Part shown: one piece after another, positions 1 through 14,000 of the stretch
Layout: each line of letters begins with the position of its first letter
Position numbering within the stretch: the first letter of the stretch is position 1
Made by a program: the position numbers and the translations under genes
Assembly (NCBI GenBank): GCA_013397435.1
Contig: VZRG01000353.1
Coordinates: forward strand, 62,001 to 126,000
Length of the DNA: 64,000 nucleotides
Origin: Erythrocercus mccallii
Lineage: Eukaryota; Chordata; Aves; Passeriformes; Dicruridae
Direction of reading: 5' to 3'
The notes under the pieces: generated by a model
Databases searched by the model: none
Seen by the model: only the letters and a program-made list of their open reading frames with translations
Told to the model about the DNA's origin: nothing

Positions 1-1740
1 TTTTGGTTTTCCAAAGCCTTTTCCTTTCTTCCATTGTTGCTCTGCTACATGGGTAATGTTACTCATGCTAAATGATACAGCATTACTTGTTTTATTTTTT
101 TAAAGGTATCACATTTTGTACTATGTTTAATTTCTAAGGCACTTCAGGAATAAACAAAAACCATTCTTAGGCCAGTGTGTTTCTTACCAACCTCTCCAAT
201 CCGTGAGGCAGCTGTTGATTTAAGACCACCAAAGAGCACAGAGAATTGCTGGGTTGGTGCACCACATTATTTGGCAGAGCAAATATATACAAAATATATT
301 TGGGCAAAATAAAACGCATCACCTGTAGGCTGTGTGTCTCTGGAACCTTTTCCCTTTCCTTGCCTCAAATGGTCTTGTTAATTTGTGGTTTCTAGGAGAA
401 ATCTAGAAGTCTAAAAACTAGAAGTCTGCAGAGGTTTAATGAAACAGCTGCTGTCTGTGGTACCCTGGAACAACCTCACCCAGGACATCAGCTGTCTTTT
501 CAAGCATAAAGAGTGGAGAGTTATGGGAACTGGAGATAGAGAACACTTGGCTGTAAATTCAGGCTCTTTGTGCAACCTGAGCTGTGTAAATACCACTGCC
601 CTCTCCCAGAGAACAGGTAGGGAGAGAGGAGGTTTGTAGGAGGATAATGAGGGCAATGACAGAACAGAGCAGCTTCTGAAGCACTGAAAATAATTGCACT
701 TGACAGTCTGCAACCTGATGAATTAGAGTAAATATAGTAGACAACTTGCAAACTTGTTTTGCAAGTAGACAAGTTATAAGTTGTGTAGAGAAGACCAGAG
801 AATGGTAACTCACTGCTTGGTTGAACTGGGGAAGTGGCTGCTGCAGGATGTTGTGGAGGTCGGAACTGATGGGTGAGTTGAAAAACGCAATAAATGATTC
901 GTAGGAAGTTGGTAACACTTCCAAGAGGAACTTTGAAGAGACACTTCAAAGCCATATTGATCCTGACACAGCTTTTAGTGCCTAAGTGAAGGAAACCAAA
1001 GTTGAGAAGGGCAAGGATACTACTTGAGTTCCTTTCCTAGATTAGGGCTGCTGAAAAGGATAAGGCCAATGGGTTTTAATAAGGTGTTAAAAAAGCAGAG
1101 TTTTAAATCCAGCTTTTGGTACACACGCAGATATTTGTATTTGTTTCACTACTGATCTCATTCTTTGCTGAATGCTCCTGAGAAGTAAGTGATCTTTTGG
1201 GAGCTAAACCCCCCTGGAAGGGAAACGTAGTACTGATGATTATTTCTATATAGTGTGAGTGTTTCCCACTTTCAAAGATTTGTATCTGCATGAAGTCCCA
1301 TTCTGATGCTGAATTTTCACAAAAAGGCTGGAGGCTGTCTAAAACTCGTCTAATTAATTTCTTGCCAATATAGCAGCAACAATTATTTCAAGGACCCTCC
1401 TTACCACTGATTAATCCATCTCTAAATACTGGAGGCTGCTCATGATACCCATTCCAGCCCCATATTCCTTCTCTGTTAAATTTCCATTACTTAATGCACA
1501 TCCTTTTTTTTGCCCAGTCCAAGATTGTATGAACTAATATTTTCCCAGCAGTCTGGAAACACGAATGTGTAAGCATTAAATATTAATCTGGTCATGTGTG
1601 TTACCCACACTGCAGAAACCACAACACTCTTACACCTCTACTATGAAATAGATATTAGAAAACAGTAGAAATTTTTAATGGAGTTTACAGCCCATTAATT
1701 CAGACATGGCAAGAGGGAGACACCTCCTCCAACCCAGCAT
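1..1740. other. Intergenic DNA downstream of ITIH2, no gene recognised
   Basis: No coding exon or recognised repeat is visible here; the open frames are short, low-quality and lack splice logic. An AATAAA lies on the plus strand at 149-154. In human the gene beyond the ITIH2 3' end is KIN, convergent with ITIH2. If that order holds, a plus-strand KIN 3' end would lie at or left of the window edge, and this AATAAA could belong to it. That is inference from synteny only; no KIN coding sequence is seen. Confidence 0.5.
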
Positions 1741-1745
1741 GTCAC

Positions 1746-1751
1746 TTTATT
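1746..1751 (-). terminator. ITIH2: ITIH2 polyadenylation signal (AATAAA)
   Basis: TTTATT on the plus strand reads AATAAA on the minus strand, about 180 nt after the ITIH2 stop codon at 1928-1930. That is a normal distance for a short 3' UTR. Cleavage would be expected 10-30 nt further on, near 1716-1736. No other AATAAA in this orientation was noticed between it and the stop codon. Confidence 0.7.
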
Positions 1752-1927
1752 GCAGATTTCATTTCTCAGCAGAAAAGGGAGTTTACATGCCTTTGAAACA
1801 CTGATAAAGCAAACAGTGGTGGGGTCGCCTCCAGTCACCCTGGTGTGACAGGCTGACAGCTGCTGCTCAGAGGAGTTGTTTGGGCATGAAGGAGCAGATG
1901 GGAAATTTTAGAACTACACCGGAGCAT

Positions 1928-2075
1928 TCAGGGTTTCTTCATGAAGCTGTAGAGGTGAGGAACCAGGTAATCCCTGTAGTGGCCATCTATGAAGCCTTTG
2001 CCACTGTTGTGCACAAACCAGCACAGCACGTCAGTCCCCAGCACACGATCTGTCCTGTAGTCCTTCTGCACGCCC
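1928..2075 (-). CDS. ITIH2: ITIH2 coding exon 21: C-terminus and stop
   Basis: 148 nt including TGA at 1930-1928 (residues 900-948). It encodes GVQKDYRTDRVLGTDVLCWF, VHNSGKGFIDGHYRDYLVP and ends LYSFMKKP. The human chain ends LYSFLKRP, so the end of the gene is certain. Acceptor CCCTGCAG. Confidence 0.98.
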
Positions 2076-5000
2076 CTGCAGGGAGAGGACACCCAAAGGA
2101 GGGTCACAATGGACAAGGAGACATTGGGCATCCTGCTCAATATTGGTGCTGCTCTGCCAAAGCGGGGAGACGTATCTTCCACCAGCAGGAAGTGGAAATT
2201 ACCACAAAACACAGTTAATTTTACAGTTCTGTGACCTCATGGGCCTCTTCTGGGGGGTTCCAGGCACTTTTCAAACCTGTCCAAAGTCAGATGCTGGGCT
2301 GCTCTAAGGACAGAACTGATTTAGAAAGAGAGCAATAAAGCACATGACTCCTACCTGGTGACAGTGAACTTGTTGCCCTTCACTTCCATGATGGCTTGTG
2401 GTTTCTCTGGAGCTTGCCCAGGTGTTTGGTGATGGATTGACACTTCTGGTTCAGATGCAAACTGACCTGGTCAGGGAGAGGTTTAAAGCTGTTCATGTGT
2501 CCTGACTTTTGAAGCTCCATGTCAGCTGCTGCCAGGCACTTTTGGAAACTCAAACTAGCTCCAGCAGGCAAACCAATCCTGCAGGGATCGTGGGGCTCTG
2601 TCTCTCACTAATCAGGAAAACAACCTCTGCTCCTCAAAAAGAGCTCTGCATGGGTCCAGGACCCAGAAGGTTGATTTGCCTTATGAACTGAGGCCTTGCT
2701 TTTGTTTTATACCACTGCCAAAAAGGGCTGTCATTTAGGGAAGAGCTGATTACAGATGTTTGCACAGAAATCTCCTCAGAAAGTTTTGGGGAGTTTGTTT
2801 TGGTATTTTTATTTTCAACACGCAAGAGTTTAGCCAGGCAGGCAAAGTCCTGTCTCAGTGTCATCAAGTCTAGTCAGGTCTGTTTTGAAAACACCCTCCC
2901 CAGCTGGAATAAGGAATCATCTACTGGTCCCTGATGTTCCACAATATCCTTGGGGCTTCCAGGACGTTACAGGAGTTTTCCTATTCTCTTTTTTAATAAT
3001 TTCCACACCTTTTCCATCAGGACAGTCACCAACAAATTAACAGCATGAAGATGTGGCAGGAGATGTTTAGGCTAGATATTAGGAAAAGGTTCTTCACCCA
3101 GGGGGTGGTTGGACACTGGAACAGGCTCCCCAGGAAGTGGTCACAACACCTAACAAGAGTTAAGGTGTATTTGGAAAATACTGTCAGGCACGGGTTGGGA
3201 TTCTTGGGAGCATCCTGTGCAAGAGCTGGACTCCTTGTGGGTCATTTCCAACTCAGGATGTTTTATGTCTATGGTTCTATAAAATTCCCTCCAAGACCTA
3301 GCAAAACCCCTCCCTAGTGTCCCACCATCCCCACTGCTGGGCCCCCAGCCCTTACCTATCAGCCCATGGGCTGCAGGAGAGAACTGGTTTTCTGGGGGAA
3401 TGTAGATCCCCAGGAAGTCAACATTCACTGGGTGTTTCTTCCACACACGATGCAGCAAAACCATGAAGGACATCTCCTCTCCCACAGTGATGGTAACATT
3501 GCTTTCCTTCTTCACAGATATGAGGAGCCTGGCAGACAGGGACCAAAGGCCAGGGTCAGTTCATCTGCCCACACAACAGCTCTCGGCCCCCTGAGATTCA
3601 CTCAGGCATCCAGAACAATCCCACAGGGATGGCAGATATGTCAGAGGATCCATGAAAACCCCTTGGGAGCCTTGGAAGTGGTATCCAGAGTTCTGGCAAG
3701 ACAATGCCTAATAAACAGACACTTCACCCCTGTATTGAGGCAACCTGATTTCCCTTACAAATTTAAGCTCCTTCTACAGTGAAAGCAGATTTTGGATGTG
3801 GTCCTGTTGCCTAAACAGTGGTGCAGAGTGCTCAGCATGGCCGACAGCCATGGAGGGGAAGCTCTCCTGGATGATTTGAGTCATGGCATGGCACAAACAC
3901 TGAGAGTATCTCAAACAGAATTAGGTGGGAGGAGGTAAAAAATGATCAACTCACTGTTTGCGAATGATGTGCCCTGTGTCAGCCCAGGTCAGTGTGATGG
4001 CATACGAGCCGTCTTTCAGCGTTATTGTTTCTGTGGTGATCTCCACTTTCAGGCCTTTCTTTTTGAAATAAAACCCAATTTTGCCAAAATATGTGTTGAG
4101 CTTCTTATTCTCTGCTTTCTTGGCCCCAACAAGCTGCCCATTGACCACAACTCCTGTGAAGAGCAGAGAAGGAAATGTTGCCTCAGTCTTGGTGCACTGA
4201 CTGGAGACTTGGAGTTCTGATCTCAACAGAGAGCACCATGGGATCAGCAGAAACAGGAATCCTTCTGAGCCTCTGTTTTTCTAATTTTTCCAGCCAAGAG
4301 AAGAGAATAATTTAGTAAATTGTCTCCTTATGCTACCGTTCACCCCTTAGCACAATAATCTGGTGGGAATTGCTGTTAGATCTTGCTGGGAGTAGGAGCA
4401 AAATTCCTTCAGGTGTAGTGTAAGGGATGCGCAGGACAAGAGGAAATGGCCTCAGGTTGTGCCATGTGAAGTTTAGATTGAATATTAGGGAAAATTTCTT
4501 CACTGAAAGGGTTGTCATCGGAACAGGCTGCCCAGGGAAATGGTGGAGTCACCATCCCTGGGAATGTTAAAAAAATATGTGAATATGGCACCTGGGAACA
4601 TGGTTTCATGGTAGGGTTGGCAATGCTGACTTAAAAGTTGAACTTGATGATCTTCATGATCTTTGCCAGCCTCAACTGTTCTGTTATTCCATGATCTTGG
4701 CTGCTCTCCCAGTGTTTGGCCATCCTCACAGTGAAAGGGTTTTCTCCAATAGCTCACTTCTACTCTGAGTTTCACCTTGTTTCTGTAGTTTCTTGTCCCT
4801 TAACTGTGCACCTTGGAGATGTGTGAGACTTCACCTTCACCTTCTAATCACATGGTTGAGAACAGCAACAAGACCCACCATGGACTCACCACTCCTTTTC
4901 TCAAGCTTGATCAAACCCAGCTGTCTCAACCTCTCCCTCTCTGTCCTCATCTCCAGCCCCAAAATCATCTTGATGGCCACCACTGAATTCAGTCCAGTTT

Positions 5001-8000
5001 GTCAATATCTCTTTTGTACTGGCAAGGCCCAAACTGGACACGATACTCCAGATGTGGAGGGATATAACCATATTCCTCAGCTTGCCAGCCACACTCCTGC
5101 CAGCATACAGTCACCCTGTAGACAATTCCTCTGCTCCCTCCGAATGCCTTTCAGACCCAAGAGAAAAAGTTTGTGCTGTAAAATAAACCATGTGTTACTC
5201 CCTTACCAGTGCCAGGATCAGAAACCAAGTTTAGGATCTTCCCAGGCTCTGAGTTGATATTGAAGCAGATGTTCCTTTGGCTCCTGGGCAGGTGTATGAT
5301 GAAATGCGGGTCATTGTCCACTGAAACACGGAAAACAAACAAGTGTGAGAAGCAGGTCAGCACCTGCCCTAGAGGGAAGGGACACAAAAGCTTTTCAAAA
5401 GGATTTTGAAGCACTTTTGGGGACTCCTCATATTAAATTGAGGGCCCTTTCCATCGTAAGGTAGCTAAAATTGTTCTCAGATTCTCCTCACAAGAGCCCC
5501 TCAGACACTTCCTCCTCATACAACTTCCCGCTTTAAGGGAAGGAAGTGACATTTCTGGTTTGAGAGCTGCCAAATGCAGTGAACCACACTGATGACAGGT
5601 AAAGACACATCCTGCCTGCTAATCCCACCAAGGAACACAATCCAGGAGTTACTCCCACAGTTTATTTAACAACCTGGCAGGATTGTGCCCCTCAGAAATT
5701 CATATGTCCTTTAAAATTTGCCTCAGACGAGACAAACACCTGCACTCATCACTCAAGGCAGCTGCTTCCAGTCTTGTTTTGCAGTGCAAAGCTCTGCCCA
5801 GCTCCTGCTGGGTTGGTTGTGGCTGAGATTTCGCCGTGCTGAGGAGTTTGAGAGCTCTTTGTGTAACCACTACATAAATACACACATCGCACACAGAGTT
5901 ATTGTGCTAACACCGTGTTTATGGGCAGTGGTTCTCACAGCTGGCTTGCTCAAATAAACTGCCACTAAGCCGTGGCAAAGGCCCAAGAATTAACAGGATC
6001 CATCAGTCACCAGTGCACTCAGAGATTTTTATCTACCACAGGACATTTATCTGCCATTTACAACAGCAGTAACTCTACAATAGCTTTCATCTGTCATTTA
6101 CAATGGAGGTAACTTTGCTACTGCAGAGAAGCTAAAGTTAAGCTCAACAAACAGCCCTAGCCTCAGGGAAGCACACAGCAGCTCATGAGGTCACTTAGAT
6201 ACTTTAGATCCTATTAGGATCCAAAATAGCTTCATCCTTGCAGTTTACAGTGCATTTTTATGGGTTCATCTATTCAAAATCAAAATTACTCCATAATTTA
6301 TAAAGAAAAAGCTTGGGTTGGAAGGTACCTTAAAGACCATCTTTTCCACCTCCCCTGCCAGGGGCAGGGATACCTTCCACTAGACCAAGCTGCTCAAATG
6401 CCCATCCAGCCTGGCCTGAAACACTTCTAGGGATGGTGGTGAGTCATTAGGTGATGAGTGTAGATGTGTCTGGTGTTCCTTTGCAGAGAAATGCTGTAGG
6501 TTTTACCTCTGTTGATGCTCAGAGAGGAAACGGGTGGGCTTCTTTGCTCAGGCATGAAGCTGACTGGCACAGCTGTGACATTGGCCCAGGCTGGGATCCC
6601 TTTGTTGTTATTGGGTGCATTTGGAGTTAATCCCAGAGTACCTGTTAGATGACAGTCACAATTAGGGTTCTGTAAGTGCTGACATATTTAATAGTGTAAT
6701 TTTTAGAGTGCTGCAGTAGATCAAAGTCCGATGTGGTTATACCAATGTAAAGCAGGTGCAACACCATTTACAATGGATTTGGGTAATGACATAAGGTTGG
6801 ATCTGCTCCAGGGTCTCCACCAATGAAATATGACTTATGAGGGTAGATAGCTCACCATAAGTTATCACTGAAAAAATGGAGTCTGGCTTTTTATCTCTCA
6901 TTCATGAGAGCAGCCCCCACTTCAGCAAAGCCTCTGATGTAAGGGCTGAAGTGTTTTGCCAAGAAAAAATGCTGACTTTTAAAAATTCAGTGTATGGTAA
7001 AAGCTTTGCTGACTTGGGTTCTGAGTTTGAGGTGCCTGAGAAAAGGCAGGACTCTTCCTGCATGCTCTGGGATGACCCGTGTGAATAAGGTGTCAAAGAA
7101 GTGTAAGCATTTAATACCTGTGATCACGTTCCTTTGTACTAGTGCTCTCTCTGCCTTTGCCATGATGGAGACAGGAGAAAGTAACTTGTCTCCCATTCAG
7201 TTCATGAAGCAACATGATCTTAAACAATCCATGAAATTTGGTTTGTTTAATATGCTGGGCTGACATTCACATCTGCTGACCCTGCTCTGAAGAAGAGTAA
7301 GGGGGAGCAGGAGCTGGGGGACAACAGCAGGACTGAAGATTGCACAGGTCAAATCTCTGTCAGCATCTTCTTCCTTATGTCCCTAATTTAGACCAGAGGC
7401 TGTTTTTATACAACATGAGAGACACAGTAATGGACAAAGTGAGACACTGACCTGGGCAGCAGCCCTTCCTGGGGTCTTTGGGCTGGTCTGCCAGCATTAT
7501 CTCATCCTTTTCAGCATTCTCTATCAGCATGGCCGTGAAGGGAGTGACGATGTGATGATCCAGAGACATCTGCAGGATGGATTTGGTGATGTTCCTCTTC
7601 AAAGCTGCAGTGGGGGCTGCATTTCTGGGTGGAAACAGAAGCAGAACTCCTGGTTAGCAGCTCTACAGGGCAGCTGCCACAGCAATTCTATCAAGGAGGG
7701 GTCACAGAGCCAAGTGGTGTTGCAAGTGGAAAGGCTGAAGGGATTAATCCTGAACTGCTCCAGGGCTCTCACTCATGCTCCATAAGGCAAATCTCCATCA
7801 TTTCATTCCTTCAGCTCCACAGCCAGGCCTGCGTGAGCACATCTCTCCTCACCTCTCTGCCATCATCTGGTTGACAGTCAGATAGGCCCACAACTTCCTT
7901 GTGAATTCAGGGTCTGCATATTTGTCCTTTTTCATGAATCCATCCAGCTCTTCAACATCTCTCAGGGTTTCCATGACAAGCTCTGCATTTGCCTGTTCAG

Positions 8001-11000
8001 TCAGAGAGAGAGGAGTATGAGGGACAGGAGCCAGGAGAATGGGGTGCCTTGAATTCCCCTCCTGGTTGATGTTAAGGACCCACTCTGTCTCTGCCCTTGG
8101 TCACTTCTAGATCAGAAAGTCCCAGCACCACTGGCCTGACTGCAGTGGAGAGGGAAGATGTAGCAAGAGGTCCTTTCTGTTAAAGACACTTTTGTGGCAG
8201 TGGATTAAAGTAGTTCAAAGAGCTGTGAACAGTAGCCCAAGAGGTGCTACCTCATGCCAAAAGAAGAGGCTCTTAACAAAGCTCTGTAATCCTCCCCTCA
8301 GGCTTTTTCACATCCAATTCAACTGAAGAACACAAACCAAACTCTTTCTCACACAGACCCTTGGACTGCACTCTATTTTGGCAGGAAAAAGTACTGAAGA
8401 TATTTGGGTTTTTTCCAACAACTGACAAATGATAGCACCTAAGCCCTGTAAGAGTGCAGATAATTCTGTTCCTCCTTAGAAAGAAGGGTCTGGATGCAAT
8501 ATTCCCATCCCACTCTACTTGGAAGAGCAGCCCTGAAAACTTGAGGGAAGTTGCATCACACATAAAAGGGCAGTGCTAGGGCTCAATATGCTGTAGATCC
8601 ACCAGCTTGAACTCCCTGATGGTGGGAAGTTCAGTCATGAAAGGAGTTGCCTTAGGGGATCACTCCTGCATCTCCACAAAGCACGAAGGAAAATCTATAC
8701 TTCTGTCTATATTTAATCCTTATGGTACATTTCTTAGAAGGAAGTTCCTCTGGCAGGCTGCAGGGTGCAGGGAGTAACTATTCCTGGCTGTACTTGAAGT
8801 TGTTGTGAAACACTATTGGACAAACCTTCCCTGAGTTTCCCCACGTTCCCACCCTGAACCCAAGCGGACAAAACTCTCTGCTGGTATGCATCACCCTCCA
8901 GCAGGGAGACTGTACACAGGAGGGAATGGAGCAGCCCAAATCCCCCCAGCAGCTATCCCAGGGACACCTTCACTCACTGCAGTCGCTGTGACAATGCTCT
9001 CCAAGTGCTGCAGGTTTTCCGTGTCCACCTTCCCAGCCACTACAATCTCTGAGCCACCAAAGTAGTTGTGGAAGCTGCTCTGGGTGACGTCTGACACTGA
9101 CTCCTGAGGGTAGTTGAACTGAATCTTCTTCAGGAGCGGGGTGGAGACCTGGTTGTAGAAATTCTGAGAGGGAAGGAGACAGGGAAGTGAGTTTGTTGTA
9201 CGTGAAGTGACTCCCTTGCACAGGCCACTCTTACTGAAAGGACAGCAGGTGACGAAACCTGGAGCCCTAGTGAGCAAGACAGAATTTCCTCATCTCATAG
9301 AATGTAGAATTCTTTGTACTTGGCACACTTTTAAGGGGGTACAGCAAGAATATCTGGTCCAAGGAAGTCTGTGGGCTGTGCTTTTCCTAGACCTAAAAGT
9401 CTTGAACACAAATGTGTGTGTGCCTGAATCCCTTCTCAGGATGGTGAGCTCTGGGCTACAACTACTCTCTACCTAATTCTTGTATAGATGGTGAAATCGG
9501 GGAACAGTAACAGTATAAGGATGTCAGAGTTTGATCAGCTGCAATTCCTGCTCACTGGTTTGGAGCCAGAGCTAGAATTGAACTCTTTTGTACATTGGCT
9601 AAGTCTGGATTATCATTTAGCATTTATATCTAGGGTTTTTGTTAGTGATGAAATGGCCTAAAGTAACATCCAGGCCTTAATTTTAATTCAGAAAATATTT
9701 TTTTATAGTTAAGGCTGTTTTATAGAATATTAACTCTACACAGGGAAGTAAAGTATGTGTTATAGATATTATTAAAACTGTACCTAGGACCACTTAAGCT
9801 GAAATATGATTGATATCTTGCAGAACTCTCCAGAAGAAATGATTAGAAGATTTTGAGAACTTCTTGCTAGTGGACTTACAGCTGTGAAGAGAACAGGAGA
9901 GTTTCAGAGGAAATGGGGCAGAAACTCACCTTCATTTGGAGAGAAGTCTCCTGATTTCCAAAAATTCTCTGGGCCATGCCACGGTTGTCAATCGCAATTC
10001 TCTGCAGGAAATCGTAATCGACATCAAACCCAATCCCGAGGCAGAAGAGAGAGAATTCATCCTTTATGCTCTGCTTCACGTTCTTCTGGATTGTTGTCAG
10101 CTTCAGCTCACCTTGGAGACACAGAAAGGGTGACATTCACCTGAGCAACAGAAAAGTCTCCATCAAGGTGAGCAGGTTCCTGCTCTCCCTGTGTCCCCAG
10201 TTCTCTCTGGATATTAGGGAAATCTAGACACCAAGCTCAATGCCAAATTTCCATTGCCTACAGCAATGTTTGAGCTCCTCCTGGATAGAGATTAACAGAG
10301 TGCTTGCACTGAAGACAATCCTTTTGGACACTTTTTTTTGTATCTGATGCATTTTCTTTGTATATCCAGGGTTCTTAGTAACTTCCTAGGGGATTTGAAA
10401 TTCTAGCACATCTACAGTTCTCTCAGAATTAATTATTCAAGCTTTCTGCAGATTAAGACATCTCCATGAAGAGTTTACTTTGTTTCTCATACTTCAGATG
10501 TTCTTTGTCATCATTGCAACTGGTGGGTTGTTTTTTTTTTCAGGCTTATTTTTAATGGCAGACTTTTTGGAGCTGACATCTTCAAGTCAGCAATTGCTTT
10601 GACCTGTAGCAAATCCAATCCAAATTAATTTGCTTTCCACTCTTTTTTCCTGCTTTTGATGCTATGCTTGTGACTGCATAGATCTGTGTGGGCTAAGGTC
10701 ATAGGAAGAGGAAATTTTTGTACAATCATAGGATCATAGAATGGTTTGTGTTGAAAGGAACTTTAAAGATCATCCAGTTCCAACCCCTTGCTATGGGCAG
10801 GGGCACTTTCCCCTAGAGCAGTTTGCTCAAAAGCCCGATTTCTCTAAGGCTGTTTTCATTACCTGTCCCACAGGACTTGTGTGCCTCTATAAATTGCAAA
10901 AATATCAATACCTGCATAACAAGCTGCTCACCTTTTGAAAGCTTCTGTGCAAAGCCCTGTGGCACTTCCAGCACTCGGCAAAGGGCAGCACAAGGCATTG

Positions 11001-14000
11001 GATGAAAGATGAACGGAATTCTTTAAACTTACTGCCAAATTGTCTACTTGTTGCTTTTCTCAGGTTTACCCCACCAGGCTTTCTTCTCACCCAAAGCAGG
11101 ATCCTTACCTACTGTGGGGTCTCCATCAGATACCAATACAATCATGGAAACTGAGTTTGGGTCCAACATGCCTAAACTTTTGGCTTCATTCAGGATGAAA
11201 GTGGCTCGGAGAAGAGCTTCATTGATATTTGTGCCTGTCAAAGACACAATGAAGAAAACAATTTTTTAATTTTTCTTGAATCCAGATCGGTTTTAAGATT
11301 CTAGTGGAGTCAAGAGGGACAAGAGCTGAGATCAAGGCAGCAAACCCCCTCCTTTCTGATGTTTGGGTACACTTTTCTGCACTCTGGCTCCCTTTTTCAC
11401 CCCAGGCTGTTGTCTTCATGAGGCCCCTCCACTCCCCCTCACTAATTCCAATGTGACCATTTGTGATGCTGGAAACTATTTGGTGTGGGAAGAATTAGTG
11501 GGTTTGCAGGCAGGTCATTGAATGAGAGTATGGGAAAACTTCCTTTTCTGGACATTAGCCCATTCCTTGCACAAGAAGAGATATATGTTTGCTAAGCTTA
11601 TCTAAGGTTTGATTTGTTGACATGGAAGGAGCAGTGTAAAAAATCAGGATGAGAAGAACAGAAATCTGAGGGCTGAGCAGTCAGAAAATAGGTATTTTCT
11701 TTGTCAAGAAAGAAAAAAATCAGCAACTCCAGAGACAAGATAATAAAGTGCTGCATTTAAACTGTCTTTGCTGGACGGGAGCTGATCTCTAAGCTTATCC
11801 GTCAATTCTTTTGGGGTAACAAAGTCAGTCACTCATTTATCCAGATTGGTTTCCTATTCCCAACACACTGATCATTTTGGACAAGTCTATAACTTCATGT
11901 TCATTGTAGTAAAAACTTCTGGAGATGAAGCTGCCACAGCACCAGAAGGCTCTGATATTAGAGACAGTCTAACGTATTTAGAGCTGCACTTTAGAGAGTG
12001 GCAGATTAAAATCATCATAAGCCCCTTCCAAAGACCTGTACAGCTGAAAAAGGCACCTGTCCTTGTTTATCAGACAGGGAATGAAGGCAGAAAAAGGATA
12101 AGCAGTTTGCCCACAAGGCAGTTAGTAGCTTATAGAATTGTTAAATCCCTAAGGGTGAAAATGACCTCTAAGATTGAGTCCAACCATTAACTCCTGTCCA
12201 CCACTAAACCATGTCCTTAAATTCCTGCATCTGTTTCTTGTAGGAAAGGGTTCTGTGGTCCAGACCCTTCCCCAGCTCTGTTGCCCTTCTCTGGACATGT
12301 TCCAGCCCCTCAATGTCCTTCCTGTTGAAAGGGGCCCAAAACTGAACACGGGACTCGAGGTGTGGCCTCACCAGTGCCCTGCACAGGGGGAAGGTCACTG
12401 CCCTGGTCCTGCTGGCCACACAAGTGCAGATCCAAGCCAGGACACCATTGGCTTTCCTGGGCATACTGCTGGCTCATGTTCAGCTGGCTGCCAGCCCAGG
12501 GCAAATGACTGTGATTCCCTTCTTAGAGAATATTTCATCTGCATCTTCATCCAGGATGGACTGTGGGATGGACTTGATCTTTCAATGATATTTAGGGTCT
12601 CTGAGGCGGTAGGTAAGATAGATTAAAGGCAGCTGTTCCATGGTTTATCTGCCATAGAAGGAAATTCTATCCTCTAATAAAATAAACTGCCATTCTTGCT
12701 CTTTAGGCATGCTTTTCCTGGTTTTTTTGGGAATACTCTAACAGTCTGAAGCCTGTCTGAGGTACCCATTCCTGTGATATGCAACTCCTGTGAGCACCCT
12801 GCAATGAAAACCTCATACCCCCGTTGGGATGGATTGTCTGGATGTACTTCTTAGCATCTTCCACCTGCGATGGGGTGGCTGAGACCAGATTATCTCTCCA
12901 GCACCGGACGTTGTGGTTGAAGTCGATCAGGGAGAACTGGTCAGCAGCACGGAGCTCGCTCAATATTGCCTTCATGGCCTCGATGGTCTGAGGAGAAGTT
13001 TAAGAGAAGACAGGTTTATGATTCCTGCTTATGAAAGCTTCTTCTTAACTTCTGACCACAGGAAAATATTAGCCTCTGAGAAATAAGCACATGAGCACTG
13101 AAATCCAAATTAACATCTGCTATCCAAATCTCTCTCTTTTTTTATTTTATTTTTAAAATTGCAGTTAGGAAGGAAAAATTAATATGTCTAAACTTGCTTA
13201 ACTCCTGCTAACACAGAGTGAAGTGAAAGGGAGAAACATTTGTAGTTCAGAAGAGAGCAGCTGCTCGGATCAGCTAGGAGACCTAGCTCTGTCGCTTCAG
13301 GCTGGGTAACATCTCTTTGAAGATGTGTGATTTAAACAAGTGACAATTAACCTGTATCCCAGTTTTGCAGCATTGATTTCCCCAAAGAAGCAATCTGCCA
13401 AGCCTTACTATTGTGCTCTGAAGGAAATTCAAATATACCTAGATGATCCCCAGCTAATGTTTGTCTAGTCAGTTCTTAAAATCCTTCAGCAACACATGAT
13501 ATACAATCTCCCAAACTCCTCACTCAGACTTCCAGAGTTTTCCTAATATATAAAAAAAACCTCTCCTGCTGCAAATCCATCTGATTCCATCTTGTTCTAC
13601 CCTGGATGAGCATGAAAGTCAGTTGATGAGCTTCCCTTTCAGAACAATTGTTTGCATATTTGGAGGCTGCTTATCCTTCTTGAAGCATTTTCTCTTGCAG
13701 ACTAAAATATCTTCTTTTAACATTTTTTCCCCTTTATGGGTTGTGTTGTCTAAACAATCCTTAGTGGTCTTCAGAGGGCTGTCAACAATTCATCCATGTT
13801 TGGAAAGCAGGGATGTAGTATCCCCATTGAGACTTCCCCAGGATTCACCATGGAGCACTAGAGAAAAAGGGGGTCAGATCCCTTGCAAAATATTTTCTGA
13901 TCTGTCCATTAGAATTAAATTTAAAGTTAAAATCTGGCACCAGCTGTTCCTTGAAACGTGGAAGAAGCATTATAAATAACAAGGTAAAATCATGAAGCCT

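Noticed and set aside
1..300. 3' end of KIN (expected neighbour by human synteny)
   Set aside because: Only an AATAAA at 149-154 supports it; no coding residues of KIN are visible.
12174..12626. 150-residue open frame on the plus strand
   Set aside because: It lies in an antisense CR1 copy inside ITIH2 intron 10.
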